A stretch of 64,000 bases of DNA from Seriola aureovittata (lineage: Eukaryota > Chordata > Actinopteri > Carangiformes > Carangidae): positions 11,876,501-11,940,500 of the forward strand of contig NC_079373.1 of assembly GCF_021018895.1 (NCBI RefSeq), written 5' to 3'. Made by a program: the position numbers and the translations under genes. Under the pieces are notes generated by a model that was not told where the DNA came from, ran no database searches, and was given only the letters and a program-made list of their open reading frames with translations. Every line of letters begins with the position of its first letter. Position 1 is the first letter of the stretch. Below are positions 13,696 through 25,600 of the stretch, piece after piece.

Positions 13696-13752
13696 CCAGT
13701 GGCTTGTGTTCTTCATTAGGGGAAAGCCTCGAATAAGGAGGTGGGGGTGACT
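13696..13752 (-). CDS. smad6: smad6 exon 2: linker with PPxY motif
   Basis: A 57-nt exon, too short to stand out as an open frame. The acceptor (TTACAG|AG) completes codon 267 as Glu with the last G of exon 1, giving ESPPPPYSRLSPNEEHKPL (267-285). PPPPY is the PY motif of inhibitory SMADs, which binds WW domains of Smurf1/2 E3 ligases. SMAD6 and SMAD7 share ESPPPPYSR, and the following LSP...KPL matches SMAD6. The donor is CTGG|GTAAGT, leaving one base for the next codon. Phase and length agree exactly with the flanking exons. Confidence 0.95.
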
Positions 13753-16700
13753 CTGTAACACAAAGCAGTCATGTCAACAACCTAATAAAGGTTAGAAAGA
13801 AGGGCAAAACTTAGGCCCAGATATAAATGCTTTAAGTTCCCCATCATAAGTCAGTTATGTATTATTAAAATAAAATCATATAAAATCCTGATTGGATACA
13901 CTTGGACACTGGTGTAAATGTTGGTTAACTGTAATTAACTCACAGAACAAATCCTGTACTTATACTGTTGACCCCATGTACTTTGTACATATAAAGACCC
14001 CAGTGTATCGGTTTCATATTACAGTAATACAAACTTAACCAAGCATTGTTTAAAACATTAGATTCTGAATGAGGTTATCGTCAAAGGTCTTTGATAAAGG
14101 CAATAAGAAAGATGCCAACACAACTAAATTCAAGCCAAAAAAGAAGCTTCAATACACAGCTCACATCAGATCCATTTCAGAGTAGACAGCAGGCTAAGTC
14201 TTAACTCTTAGGCTTTGTGTCTGCACTACAAAATCTAATCATTTTGTTCAAAAGCTAGTTAAAGAAGCTAATAAAGCCAACAGAAAACTGCACATTTGTT
14301 GCTGTTATTTAAGGACATATTATTTAACCGAAGCAGTCATTACTACAACCACAGACTAACCATAAATTTTAGCTAGTAGTTTAATAAATCTGAGTAAATC
14401 TCTGCTTTTTAACTTCATTGTGTTCAAAGGCCTTAATTTTATCTCATAAAAAGAAGAGAAATGAAGAGAATAACTTGCACAAGAAGGAAAGCACAAAGGA
14501 AAGAAAACTTTGTGAGCACACTGTGACCTCGCCTACAGGGGAAAAGGGGAAGGAGAAAAGCATAATAGGAGCGGGTCCTTTAAGAGTGGCGGCAGTAATT
14601 GCCAGGATCTGAACTCAGTCACTCAGATACACAGCTAGTCAGTCTGGCGCCAGCAGTATGCAAACTGTATATTATCACCACTCCTTCACCTAAATAGCAT
14701 GAGGGGACCTCCTTAGCACAAAAGGGCTTTTAAAGCGCAACTTGAAACTGATCTCATTCGAAAAGTATAATGCCTGGCAAAATAAAAGCAAAAAGTTTTT
14801 GTCCGCTTCAATCTAAGCTCTCTGTCAAACATTACAGATTGTTTTATTCTTTAAAAAGTCTTATATAAAACTGATACCTGGACTTTGAAATTACTCTACA
14901 ATCAAACAATCAGATTGAATTACAGTTGAAAAATTCTTAACGCTATTCTTTTCAGGCATGTTTTGAGTTTGTTTTACAAAGGAGTAAAATGTTTTCCATT
15001 AAAATCTATTTCATGAATTGAACATCATTCTTATATAATTCAATATTTCCTACTTCTCCATTTGCAAGCAATATAAAAAAACCAGTGGTTAAAGTCTTGA
15101 TTCAAAGCCCCCCTTCTTGAATAGCATGAAAGAAATACCAGCTCTATCGGGCCACGCATGAGCGCATGTGAGCTATGTGTACTACGAGCCTTAGTCCCAA
15201 TAAGGGGTATGTGCCCCTCTCCCTCCTCTTACAATTCATCTTGCTAGTTTTAGTGGAAAGAAACACACACGGCCATAACCTGACATCCAGTTCAGCAGGG
15301 GGAACAAATTAAATACTCTTTGTATCTAACACAGTCTATTCAAACCAGCAAACACCATGCAACCTTGGAGCTCTATAAAAATCACAACTGATCAGGTTGG
15401 ACTGTATGGTAGGACATGAAGGCCAAATCCACGTCAGTGTCCAACATTTGCGTGCTACGAATTCTGATATTGTTGCACATATGACTTTGAAGAGCTTGTC
15501 ACAGCCAGCTGGCTCTAGTAAACATGGATGTTATGGAAAATCCACCTCTTGTGCCAGTGAGAAAACAGAAATACTGACGCTTGCATCTTTACACATGATA
15601 CCACGCGTTGTCATCAGGTCAGTGGGGTCGAGTGGCCCAGAGTTTAAGGTGTGCCAAATCACAGGCCTGTCCCCTGCCAAAATTTAATCTGTTTAATGTA
15701 GGTCAGGGAGGTTCTGCCATAGATAGCTCATTGATTGTGGAAATAAAGCTCATTCCTCCACCACAACACCAACTAAACTGACATGGAGCCAAGTCCAAAC
15801 CTCAGTGTGTGTCTATACAATCATATACATGTCATACACTGGCAATTACCCTGAAAGAAAGAGAGGTAAGAACAGCTGTATTGACAATCACACTGAAGGC
15901 ACTGACATATTCAGACACATATAAGATGTCACGTACTGTATGTTATTAGGGAATTCATTCAAGACTTAAACCTAGAAGAGCTTAAAGACAACAGCACAAA
16001 CAAACAAACTCCTTCATTAGAGATATAAAGATGTTGCAGGCCACTGAGTGATTCTCTACTACAGCATCAAACTGTCCAAATACAATACTGTAGGTACCTA
16101 AAATGTTGAGAAGTGACAAACCTATCAAACTGGCATATTATAATCTTCCATGCATTTTGGTACTTTCAAATATACTAAACGTAAGAACTCAAGGTATAGA
16201 ATAACTCCAAGCCTCCTTAAAAGGGAGTCTGTCTCACATTTGTTTCATCAAATCAAACTCTGCTCATATCCCTTGCTTATAGTGATATTGTTATTGTTCA
16301 CCTTGTCATAAGGATGGCTTGAATAATCATTAACTATCTAATCAAATGACCTGCCATTCTCTATCTCTGTGTATGAAAGTAAGCCAAACAATACTAGATA
16401 AATAAAGCAGAGTGATAGGGAAGGATTGTCTGAGCATATTTCAAGGCCCTACAGTTTTACAGTCCTGAAAACATGATTTCTGCCATGTAACTATTAAGAT
16501 GACCTTTTCAGTTGTTATTATAATAATTTAGCAAAATGTGAAATGCAAATGGACCAAATGAGCCTAATGGTTGAGTTGTATCTGCATGATTTACTTGTAC
16601 ATTTATGGAACATGTTTTTTTTTTTTTTAAATAAGTAATGATGGTATCTGCAAAGAAAGTTAGAGAAAGCTTGTGGTGCAAAGGCAAGAAAGTGTAGACT

Positions 16701-16818
16701 CAGAAGCCTTATGGTTATCTGTTAATGGACTACCTGGTAACTTTATCCCAAAATAGCATCTAGGTTGACCTGTAAGGTGCTACAGGCAGATTTGTTGTGT
16801 CCTGGTAGATGCTCTTAC
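13753..16818 (-). other. smad6: smad6 intron 1
   Basis: A 3066-bp intron from the GTAAGAG donor to the TTACAG acceptor. It is mostly AT-rich with no coding exon recognised. A more complex block at about 14515-14770 contains GGCGGC and an adjacent GTCT-GGCGCC pair and is the best regulatory candidate in the intron. A T-run lies at about 16616-16628. Confidence 0.88.
14642..14653. promoter_or_regulatory. Intron 1 GTCT next to GGCGCC: candidate BMP-response site
   Basis: GTCT (14642-14645) abuts the palindromic GGCGCC (14646-14651) within CTGGCGCCAG. A GGCGGC lies at 14588-14593. GGCGCC is the core SMAD1/5 element and GTCT the SMAD4 half-site, but the usual 5-bp spacer is absent. The surrounding 250 bp is of higher complexity than the rest of the intron. 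Confidence 0.4.
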
Positions 16819-17617
16819 CTGGCCCACAGAGCCGGCTGTAGTGATAAGGGTTGCAGCATACTGTCGGACTGTCCATGGCCCCAAAACTCTTACACTCACA
16901 GAGCGGTTTGAGCTGGGCCGTGTGCTGGAGGTCGGACCAGCGGTACAGTTTACACACAAGCAGCTGTGGGGATGCCATATGACCGCACAACCTCAGCTCT
17001 GTCCGGGAAATCATAACACAGTCGCTCGGCATCCCTCCTCTGGACTCCACTGCCTCTAGTAAGGTATCCAGCGCCTTTTCCTTTAGCCTTTTTAAAAGAG
17101 AGTATGTGGCTGTTTTGAGTTCTTGCTCTAACACCGTGCGTGGCATCGCCTCCTGCGGCTCAGGAGAGCCGCTATCCCGTGGTCCAAGGTTCCTCAGCAC
17201 GAAGTGACACGACCCTGGATCCCTGGTACCCTGAGCCATCTCTGGACCCCTAAGCTCGGAGTGGTCCCGGTCTTTAAATAAGCAGCAAGTCACTGTCCTG
17301 CATTCGCTGTCCTGTATGGAGCGGGGGCTCCCCTGCTCCTGGACGCACACCGCACCCCCATCTTGGTCCGTCGTGACCCCCAAGCCGCTGCTCTCCACGG
17401 GGCTCCGGGTGCACACACCCCCAATGTCCCCTACAAGAGACCCGCTAGGGGTCATCGGTCTGAGCTCCGTTTTGGGAATTTTCTCTGGGTTGTTGCCGAA
17501 CAGATCGTCCCTACAGCCCTCACTACTGTTGCCATTTCCATCTTCCCCTTCTTTATCTGGGATCAAACGGCTTCTCCAGAGTCGCCGCACAAGACCTGAG
17601 CGTTTCGTCCTGAACAT
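16819..17617 (-). CDS. smad6: smad6 exon 1: N-terminus and divergent MH1 domain of inhibitory SMAD6
   Basis: Encodes residues 1-266 plus the first base of codon 267. SMAD6 is an inhibitory SMAD that damps BMP signalling by binding type I receptors and competing with SMAD4 for SMAD1, and it recruits Smurf ubiquitin ligases. The start MFRTKRSGLVRRLWRSR is the family N-terminus. SMAD6 rather than SMAD7 is indicated by CRTVTCCLFKDRD (about 106-118), LEQELKTATYSLLKRLKEK (163-181), LLEAVESRGG (186-195) and RWSDLQHTAQLKPLC (226-240). Cys-240, Cys-255 and His-259 sit where the MH1 zinc ligands are expected. Residues 20-160 are a poorly conserved linker. The exon ends at a canonical donor (G|GTAAG); reading on would add 18 non-homologous residues before a stop, so the apparent 285-residue frame is not the protein. 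The ATG context is weak (C at -3, T at +4), but the conserved N-terminus fixes the start. Paralogue a or b is undetermined. Confidence 0.96.
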
Positions 17618-17620
17618 ACG
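16840..17620. other. CpG-rich block over smad6 exon 1
   Basis: CpG dinucleotides are dense here (roughly 40 or more in 780 bp by eye) against a strongly CpG-poor background. They cover exon 1 and continue more thinly into the leader, as expected for the CpG island of a developmental regulator. Confidence 0.7.
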
Positions 17621-17646
17621 ACAACTTGAAAATCTATAAGGGGGTT

Positions 17647-17703
17647 TTATTCTTGTACGGATATCCGAATATTACAGATACTTTTATGGTCGTTGCAAAA
17701 CAT
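17647..17703 (-). other. Upstream ORF in the presumed smad6 leader
   Basis: An 18-codon ATG-to-TAA frame (MFCNDHKSICNIRISVQE) ending 29 nt before the smad6 start codon. Other upstream ATGs lie further out. It matters only if transcription starts upstream of 17703. With the weak context of the main ATG, it could lower translation. Peptide function is not implied. Confidence 0.35.
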
Positions 17704-18333
17704 TAATGTCTGTGAAATGCCGTGCAATGCATGCACAGCCAACTGACGAGCACTGGTGGCAAAACCGCAACATTAGACTGAAGGCTATTTTGTTGCATCT
17801 ACAACAACAAAACCGCGCAATACATGCACTGCAGCATTCCGATCAAAATACATTCATTTAACCGATTACACTGTAAATAACCAAGCGGGTCAAACTGTGA
17901 CTTAACCGAGACCGCCGGGGAATGGACTGTTTATATGTTTGTTACGAACGAATACAAAAAGCAGAATGCATAATAACATAACATGATAATCTTAGTAACA
18001 TAATCCAAAACCAGCAGCCTTCAACCCAAGACGGCAACTGGCAGCCTCAAACAGTTCTGGACTTTTAACAACCTCAGATCTACTTTCTACACCGGCACGT
18101 AGAGCATGAGGTACTTCGAGGAGATTTAATCCCAAGGAAATGCACTAGAAGTCAGGATCCTTGTCGTCTTCTTGAGATGTATGTGCACTTCTTTTAACAA
18201 TCCCAGCAAAATATCCATGCCAGCTGAAACTACATGAGGAGGATCAATCCGGGGCTGAATCGCGCTCCTGCTTCTCCACTCAGATCTAAACCAAACTGCA
18301 GCCCAGATCTCTTTCTTTCTCAGTTTCTCTCTT

Positions 18334-18404
18334 CCCCCCCCCCCCGCCCCCCTCTTCCTCACACATACGCACACACATATACGCACACACACACACACAC
18401 ACAC
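18334..18404. repeat. C-run and (CA)n tract in the presumed smad6 leader or promoter
   Basis: Twelve C, one G and six C (18334-18352) are followed by an imperfect then perfect CA tract (18361-18404). It lies between the promoter-like motif cluster and the start codon, so length changes could alter promoter spacing or the leader. Confidence 0.95.
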
Positions 18405-18425
18405 GGGGCCCCCGAGGAGAGCGGT

Positions 18426-18436
18426 GGAGCCATTGG
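18426..18436 (-). promoter_or_regulatory. CCAAT box overlapping a GGAGCC box
   Basis: The plus strand reads GGAGCCATTGG. In gene orientation this is CCAATGGCTCC: a CCAAT box (NF-Y type) directly next to GGCTCC, whose complement GGAGCC is a reported SMAD1/5 GC-type site. It lies 20 bp downstream of the palindromic SMAD element, in a typical proximal promoter position. Confidence 0.5.
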
Positions 18437-18456
18437 CTGACTACCATCATGTGCTA

Positions 18457-18475
18457 GTCTAGACACTTTGGCGGC
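18457..18475 (-). promoter_or_regulatory. Composite SMAD site: GCCGCC-N5-GTCTAGAC
   Basis: On the plus strand GTCTAGAC (18457-18464) is followed by 5 bases and GGCGGC (18470-18475). In gene orientation this reads GCCGCC-N5-GTCT, with the GTCT part extended to the perfect palindromic SMAD-binding element. The GC-rich box plus N5 plus GTCT layout is that of BMP-response elements bound by SMAD1/5 (GC box) and SMAD4 (GTCT). GCCGCC is one base off the classical GGCGCC core but fits the GCCGnC form of Mad/SMAD1 sites. I noticed no other GTCTAGAC in the window. Binding is inferred. Confidence 0.7.
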
Positions 18476-18493
18476 TGTGAGCTGCACTGATTG

Positions 18494-18501
18494 TTGCGCA
18501 A
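18494..18501. promoter_or_regulatory. Palindromic C/EBP-type site TTGCGCAA
   Basis: A perfect 8-bp palindrome, TTGCGCAA, inside GTTGCGCAAAC, matching the C/EBP core. The adjoining GCAAACAA also resembles a forkhead site. It lies just upstream of the SMAD composite site. Confidence 0.45.
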
Positions 18502-21500
18502 ACAAGGTTTCAAGTTTCTTAACTCTTAAAGGCGAAACACCCACCTCTCGCTTTTAAGTTAAAGTTACTAAAACTTATTTACATCCATGCTACATGTAGG
18601 ATGTGGCAGATCTGAGCCGGAAAAAACAGCAACAGAGAAACTTTCAAGTATGGGCGTGTGTTTTTTTCATTTCCCCACAAAAGTCAAAGTTCTTTTACTT
18701 CTTTTAAATAATTTTTTTTATGGGGACATTGAAGAATAAGCATCAGTTGGAAAATTTTGGAGGACATGGACACTGGCCAAATTTCTTGTGAATTATGAAG
18801 AGTAAAAATAAGGCAAGAACATAGGTCATCAGTCCTTCCTCTTTTAAAAAAACAAAGGTGGCAATTACATAAGATGCACTGACTCACCTGTAGTGGAAGA
18901 ATTTACACTGGTCACAGCTTTAACCCACTGACCTCATGACAGGACAGTATGTCCCAGTGGCATTACTGGGGTATTGTGAGGATACCCCAATTACAATACC
19001 TGGTAGGTATGAAAAGGTCACTATAGTCACAGTTACTTTTAAATGAGGAATTAATAATAAAGTAATTTTAGCTTGTGTGTATGGCACAAAACTACTTTTT
19101 GAAATATCACAATCTGAATGATTAGGTTAAATATATATGCAAAAAAGCACCAAGAATCCAATGAATTAAATGTTCCAGCTTGTTCATGCATTCAAATGAA
19201 CAAAATTAAGACCGCTACATGTCTCTCGCGACAGTCTCCGCAAACAACTGTTTGTTCCCCCAAACATTTTATGTTTATGTCATTATGGCTGGTGCGTGTA
19301 CCCACTGTGCATTGCTCCAAATCAAGGTAAACATCAAGGTCTTCCACCACGCTAACCACGCACAGCTCCTTATTGATGATTTGCCCATTGGTCTGTGGGA
19401 ACTCTGTTTCAATCACTTAATTTCCCAAAACCATATATAATCCAACAATCCAAATTGTATTTTTTAAAGACTAGAGCTTGGCTGTGTTGTTCTCTGGGAA
19501 GCTGATTCAAATTGTTGTTGTTATTTATCAGCAGACAAATATGCTGAAACTGATGCAGAAGCTAACATTGGACCAATTGATTTATCAGTCAGTCACTGTT
19601 GTAAAGCCCCTATATGTCACACCCTCCCAGTTAAGCTTATTTTTGGCAGCTGAAGAAAAGCTGCTGGTGATAAAATACTGTTCAATGAGTAAGCAGCACA
19701 AGACTACAGAGTTAGCAGTGACAAGGACTACAGTGAAAAGGGAACTTACAAACTTGCAGAAAATGGGGTCAAACTCTAAAAAACATATTAATGTCATTAA
19801 AGATAAAACTTTCTTGCCTTTAATATTAGCTAGAAGTTGAGCATTTTAACCACAGAGAGACATTAACATGTTTACATTAAATGTGCCCTTACTAGGAGGT
19901 GGGAGAAGACTTAAGCATATGCACTGGATGACTAACTTTAATTGAAAAAAAAAAAAAAAATGGCTGCCATGTTTGGAGCCCTCATCCATTTTTTAATACA
20001 TCCAGCAGGTAAATAACCGGGACAGGCAGCAACTTCATTATAGACATCGGAAAGTGGAGGTTTTCAGTACTAAAAGGGATGAAGAAAGTAGAAAGAGATG
20101 GAGAAAGAAAAACCTGTGAGTGTATGTGTAAGAGAGAAAAGACCACGAAGAGGCCTGCACCAGGTCTATGGCAACCTGTAGTGACATAATAGGGACAACA
20201 CAGCATTACTATTTATGCACTACTGAAAGAACACTCACATATTAGTTAGTTAATCAGGAAAGAGTCTAGGCTTTATAAACCTTCACCAGCCCTTACAGCA
20301 GCTTTAGGTGGCATAAAAAAAGAAATTACCCTTCTGACCTTTCACACTGAGGCAGCGGTCTTCATGTTGGCTGGAGACACAACAGGTGAATTCTTGCTCA
20401 CTGATGTCTCTATGAGTCTGCCTCCACCGTATCTCATGTGTCTTGTTTTGTCAGGGCAAACAGAAAATAACAGGGAACTCTAGTTTCTCTTCCGATTCTC
20501 ACTAGTTACAGGCTATTATAGGCACACATGCACACAATGCTAATTGTTGTTCTTAAAAAAGAATATTTTTGCAGAGGACAAAGACAAAATGTTATATTAT
20601 ATACAGTGCATAACATTCATAACTATCTGTTGTCATTATGGGCACAAAGTTCATTTAAGTACTATTTAAGGACTACAGTTAAGTTTATTTTGGCCTTGTA
20701 AGAGTTAATGTATCCTGGCTCAGAATTCAGCAAGGCAAAGCCACACCCCAAGATGTATTAACATGATCCAAGAAGCAAAAGTTCAGGAGTAGGCACTGCT
20801 GATTGGCTGAAAACCTTGAAGCCTTGCCCCCTGATCAAAAAAGTCACACCCAATATTTAATTTGTAAATAGTCATGAATGAAATACAATTGTTTAAACGC
20901 CGGTGATGTGCCAAATATAATGTTCCGCCTAAAGACTCTTCACTAATATTACTCATATGACATCTATTTCATACTTGCAATTCTTTAAATTCTTTGAAGT
21001 TATTTTAATTGCACAACACATTTGTAACTGTACAAATAAAACTTGTTACGCTGTCATTGCATGTGTGACCCACCGAGTTCAAACATGAGTCTTAGATATA
21101 TTGAAAAAAAAAAGGAAGAAAAAAAGATTATTTTCAGTGTACTTTCAGACCAAAAAGCTTTACAATATAAAAGGCTAATTTTAAATGATGGTCTAAACAC
21201 ACTAATAGCCGTTTATAATACACAGCATGCTCACTCACTGCCTTCACTAGGACATCTCTGAAGCTCTCAGGGTTGCACACCAGTGGAGACTCCGAGGGCT
21301 GCAGCAGCAGAGTGTGCCAGTGTCTGAACTGGAATCAGGTTTCCCTGGCAGGCTTAGGGCTCAGGGGCAGAGGGAGGTTACTGAGGGTGGACATGGAGGC
21401 CCTCATGCCTGCACTGTGTTAGAGGCACCTGTTGCAAATGCATTCCCCTTTGTAACTCAATCACATGTCAGACAAGGAAAAGAAAACTGTTATTACAGAG

Positions 21501-22488
21501 TACTGCTTCATTTAAATCAGTGTCATGCAATTTTCAATTAACTCAAAGGAAAACCCAGCTGGCTCATAAGTCACTGAGGCGGTCTGCTCTGCTATCCCTG
21601 CTGCTGGAACTGATTCACGTGAGACAAATGTCTGAAAGCATCAGGAGCATGCAGACATATTAGATGCTTTGAATCTGGTACAGCATAAGTTACATACAGA
21701 TGATCCAGTGACCCTGTGAGAGGGTCTTGACTCGGTCACTGTTACAGTGAGTTAACTGTAAAACCTGCACATAAATACAGGTTGACAAAACTCAGAAAAG
21801 TTACTCTCAAAAGCAAACTTGTAAAACAGAACCAAATTTATGAGCGACCATCAAATCATCATATGCCATAAACTAGCACCTCAGGTGCACAGGAGTAATT
21901 CATTAAAATCACATTCTCCTGGCATTTTAGTATCTTAATTTGATGACACAGATACTTGAAGCTGTAATCAGCAATGACAATACATTAATAAATCTTAATA
22001 TATCCATCTGTATGTTTAAGTGTTGTCCCAGATGCTCTCTATACTCTGCTGCTGAGGAATGCTTGCTCTTCTTCCTGTCATGTTGATGTGGGTGCATCTG
22101 CTCAAATGATATGTGAATTTAAAATAAACACTTTGCTTAATCATTAATTTATCACAATAATTGGAAATACAACAGTGGAAAAACAGACACCACTTAATTC
22201 TTGATACTGCAGAAGCATTACAGTACCAAGTTGGACTGTAAGAAGTTCCTACATGGAAACATTTTGTGGTTATCAGAGCTTTTGTTTTTTTATGTGATTT
22301 CTGTCATGCATTTGAATTCCACTGTCATGTAGTTAACACAGAAATGTAAAGCCAACCATCACTTAAAACAGGATTGAGGCTATCTCTCAGAAATGTTGCT
22401 GTGGCAGCTTAAAATGAATGTACAATCTTTTGTACCACATTATGGCCATGTGCTATAGTGTTACAGTGCAATGAAAACTACTATGGCT

Positions 22489-22690
22489 TATATATAGAAC
22501 AACTTGTGGTTCTACAAAGAACTTTCTGGTTTTAAATTGGGCGATTACTAGCTATATGGATTAAAAATTTGTTCCTGTACCAGCAAAGAGCCTTTTTTTT
22601 TCTTTTTTCTTTTTTTTTGTTGAAAATCCATCATTTTTAAAAGTGCACCAAAAAAGCCACCAAAAACCATCTGGCTCTTCTGAAAATTTT
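22489..22690. repeat. Decayed repeat of the TATATAGAACC...GGTTCTTTAAAGAACC type
   Basis: TATATATAGAACAACTTGTGGTTCTACAAAGAACTTTCTGG is followed by poly-T-rich sequence and CACCAAAAAAGCCACCAAAAACC. This resembles a teleost repeat family built of AGAACC/GGTTCT units, heavily mutated. Boundaries are approximate. Confidence 0.45.
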
Positions 22691-25600
22691 TAAGTTTAGG
22701 CATTTGAACTTTTCATCCTACAGCCATATCTGAGCCATACTCCACTAATGTGTGCTGCATGTGTGAAAGTGTGTAAGGAAAGACTTCTTCAAAGAGTAAG
22801 AGGTAACTGAGTATGAGGATCTAAAACAGGGCACAGCTGTTCACACAGGCCTGTCCCCTTGCCTGCCCCTCTCCCTATGAAGGTCCAGGCCCATGCACCC
22901 CTGGAGACCCCTGGGTAATAATGCAGTGGTCACGCCAGCCTAGCTCCCGACTGACACTTCAGACAAAGTGGGCGAGCAACTCCAATGAAACAAGGCAGAC
23001 AGATACTAAATGTTGCACTAACCAATCCGGTTGAAAAAGCATTATAAACACTTAAATGTTTTTTTTTTCTATTATGTCCTATTCCAGGGTAAATCTCTTT
23101 ACGTCTGACTCCAGTGGCCACACAGACATAACAAGAACTTGGACAAACCAGGTCTGTGTAGCAGTTGATGATTAGTGCTTCAACCCCATTAGTACAGAGA
23201 CTTTGTAGTGGGAAAAAGAAAATCAGAAAAGACCAGTGTGATAAAACCAGCACTCATGGCTTTAACCTTTTCATCCTTGTATGTCATCAACCTATTCATT
23301 AAAGAAGCATGCAAGGCTGTCGACCTAATGTATCAAATGCATCAAGACACAGCTGCAAAGTGTGATTTCTTATTGTGTTTTTTTCTAGGACATCATGCCA
23401 TAAGTGTGTATAAAGTAACTGTTTGAGAAAGAGATGATGGCTCTTACTGTTTGAAACTTTGTCGGACTGTAACAGCCCCACTTGCAAGTGTGGTGATAAA
23501 ACTCAGAAAGACATTCTCTTGTTTGTGAGCCTTTTTTATTACAGAATTCCCACCACAACTTCATGTCTGTTACTAATTGTACTCAAACCAGGCTTCTAAT
23601 CCAAAACAAATCCCATAATTGAAATATAGCATAACATTTTAACTACACCATGTGCTGCAGGGAACTAAGGTGATGCAGCGGTTACAGAGATACTGGAGCC
23701 AAATAGAGAACAAAGTCATTAAAAGCTTTAACCTGTGATGGAAGCTGCACAGCACATAACGCATCTACTTAATTAGGTTGGGAGAACTGGTTTGGAAGAG
23801 AACATGTTCAGTGGTAAATTTGTGCTGATTTAATTTGTAGATTATTTGAAGGTGATCTCAGCTCTCTAGCTCCCTAATTGATCAACTGCGCTAATGTCTT
23901 CTTTGGTGAATAAAGTAACGTTAGACTTCCTTGCTTGATTGAATCCATGTTAACAACTGAAATGATAGCAAATGTATGTAAGAGCAATTTACTCACATAG
24001 AGAGACACTGTACAACAATGTAATTTATAGTAATAATGATGAAATAACAAAATTGATGCAGCTTAATGGGACATGACAAATATTAAAATATGTTAAAGAG
24101 ACTAACTTTCATTTACTGTTTACTGCAATTATTATCTAAGTAACTATGTAAAAATGTATGAATGAACATTTAATTATTTTTCTTTCATCACTATTTCAAA
24201 TTTCTTTATTTTTTCAAGAACAGTATGTGTGTCATCTGGTCTCTTTCCTGACTTGATATTAGCGATCAGCAAGCTGAATGTTGTGGTAATTATTTACCAA
24301 ATGTATCTAATGTTCTTAACTATTTCATGGCAGCATTTGAATATGGTTCATTAATTGTGCTGTCATGTTAACTCAACATGTTCATAACCGGCAAACTATA
24401 GTACGATCTAATCTTGTGAAAGTGATTTCAAAGTACACTAAATTGCTGAACTAAATCAAAGGAAACCAATGAAAGACACATAATTAATGATTCATGCAAA
24501 CAAAATATTTTACAACGTATGTGGTGAAGCACAGACGGATGAAATAAGAGTGAACTCTGACTGACAGGGCTCTTGAGGATCAAGGCATTGCAGAGATTGC
24601 AATGTGGTTAAAATTTCCGAAGTACTCAAACTATGGATGAGTGGCAGTTTTAGGAGTTAGGAGCACTTAAGAGAGGTGTGGTTTGGGGAAAATTAGCTTT
24701 CTAGATGCATTATGTATGTAGAAACATAACATCTTTAAGGTCAAAACTGAACTTCTTGAAGATAATAAGCTCATATTCAGGTCACTGCATTGCCTGTTTA
24801 TTGCAGATCAAGGCTGTATTTTTCCAACAAGTTATCCAGTTTATATAACCATTTCTTCGTACAAAAAACAGGTAAAAAAACACATGCACCAATGACACTT
24901 GTGCAAACATTACAAAGCTTACCCATTACCCATTACCCATTGTTTTTTTTACTGTAGTGATGCAGTGAGTGCAGTGTTTTTGTATCATGAAACTGCAGGG
25001 AGAGAAAATGGAACAGCCGAGGGGAAAGAAGTATAGTTAAATCTCTAATTGGAGGCAATTTGATTCATTTAGCTGTTGAGAGACAAGGAGTCCAAGGAGA
25101 CAGTGCCTGAGGCAGTGTTTTTGTCATCTTCTTTTTGTATCAGTTAGAGTAATTCATGTCCCCAGGGGCCGGCTGTCAGTAGCAAGGCTCCATGAACACA
25201 TTCCTTCTGATCCAGCCCATTATCGGCCCATTCAGCAGCACTGGAGCCTGCTTACATGGGCCTCTCTCCGGGATGACCTCCTGGGCCCTCGCCTGGGCCT
25301 GACTCAACACTCCCACTAATCCACACCTCAAAGACTACAAACACAAACTTAGATTAAAGTCTGGGGATGGAGTCACGACCAGCCACATGAGCATAACATG
25401 ATCAGCACACAATCCTCTCCACAGTCCGCAGTCCACACAAGCACACGCGGGCACACACACATGCAATTTAAGAAATGAAAATAATAACCTCTGCTGTTTA
25501 CAACAGGGAGTTAGGAACTGAAATGACTATGTAGATGACATGCCATACAGAAGGATCCTGACAATTTTCTTGTGATCATGGATCAGATGTGATGTAATGT

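Larger units (their letters stand above)
17618..18560 (-). promoter_or_regulatory. smad6: smad6 5' leader and proximal promoter region
   Basis: Upstream of the start codon. The human SMAD6 mRNA has a long leader of about 1 kb as I recall it, which would put transcription starts near 18.3-18.4 kb; no start site can be proved here. The likely promoter core at 18420-18505 holds, in gene orientation, a palindromic C/EBP-type site, GCCGCC-N5-GTCTAGAC, a CCAAT box and GGCTCC. Between this and the ATG lie a C-run on the plus strand (18334-18352), a CA tract (18361-18404) and a roughly 700-bp CpG-containing segment with ten or more upstream ATGs. No clear TATA box is seen, only TATA-like triplets inside the CA tract. 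Confidence 0.65.

Noticed and set aside
16760..16818. C-terminal extension of the smad6 exon 1 frame
   Set aside because: The 18 residues after Pro-266/Gly are intron read-through past a canonical GTAAG donor. Exon 2 restores the conserved ESPPPPY in phase.
16819..17617. Assignment as SMAD7
   Set aside because: SMAD7 shares the MFRTKRS start and PPPPYSR, but the TVTCCLF segment, LEQELKTATYSLLKRLKEKALDTLLEAVESRGG and SYTETEA linker are SMAD6-specific.
19478..19840. 120-codon plus-strand frame as a possible transposon or gene remnant
   Set aside because: No recognisable motif, no repeat borders, AT-rich composition and overlap with a minus-strand frame of 70 codons.
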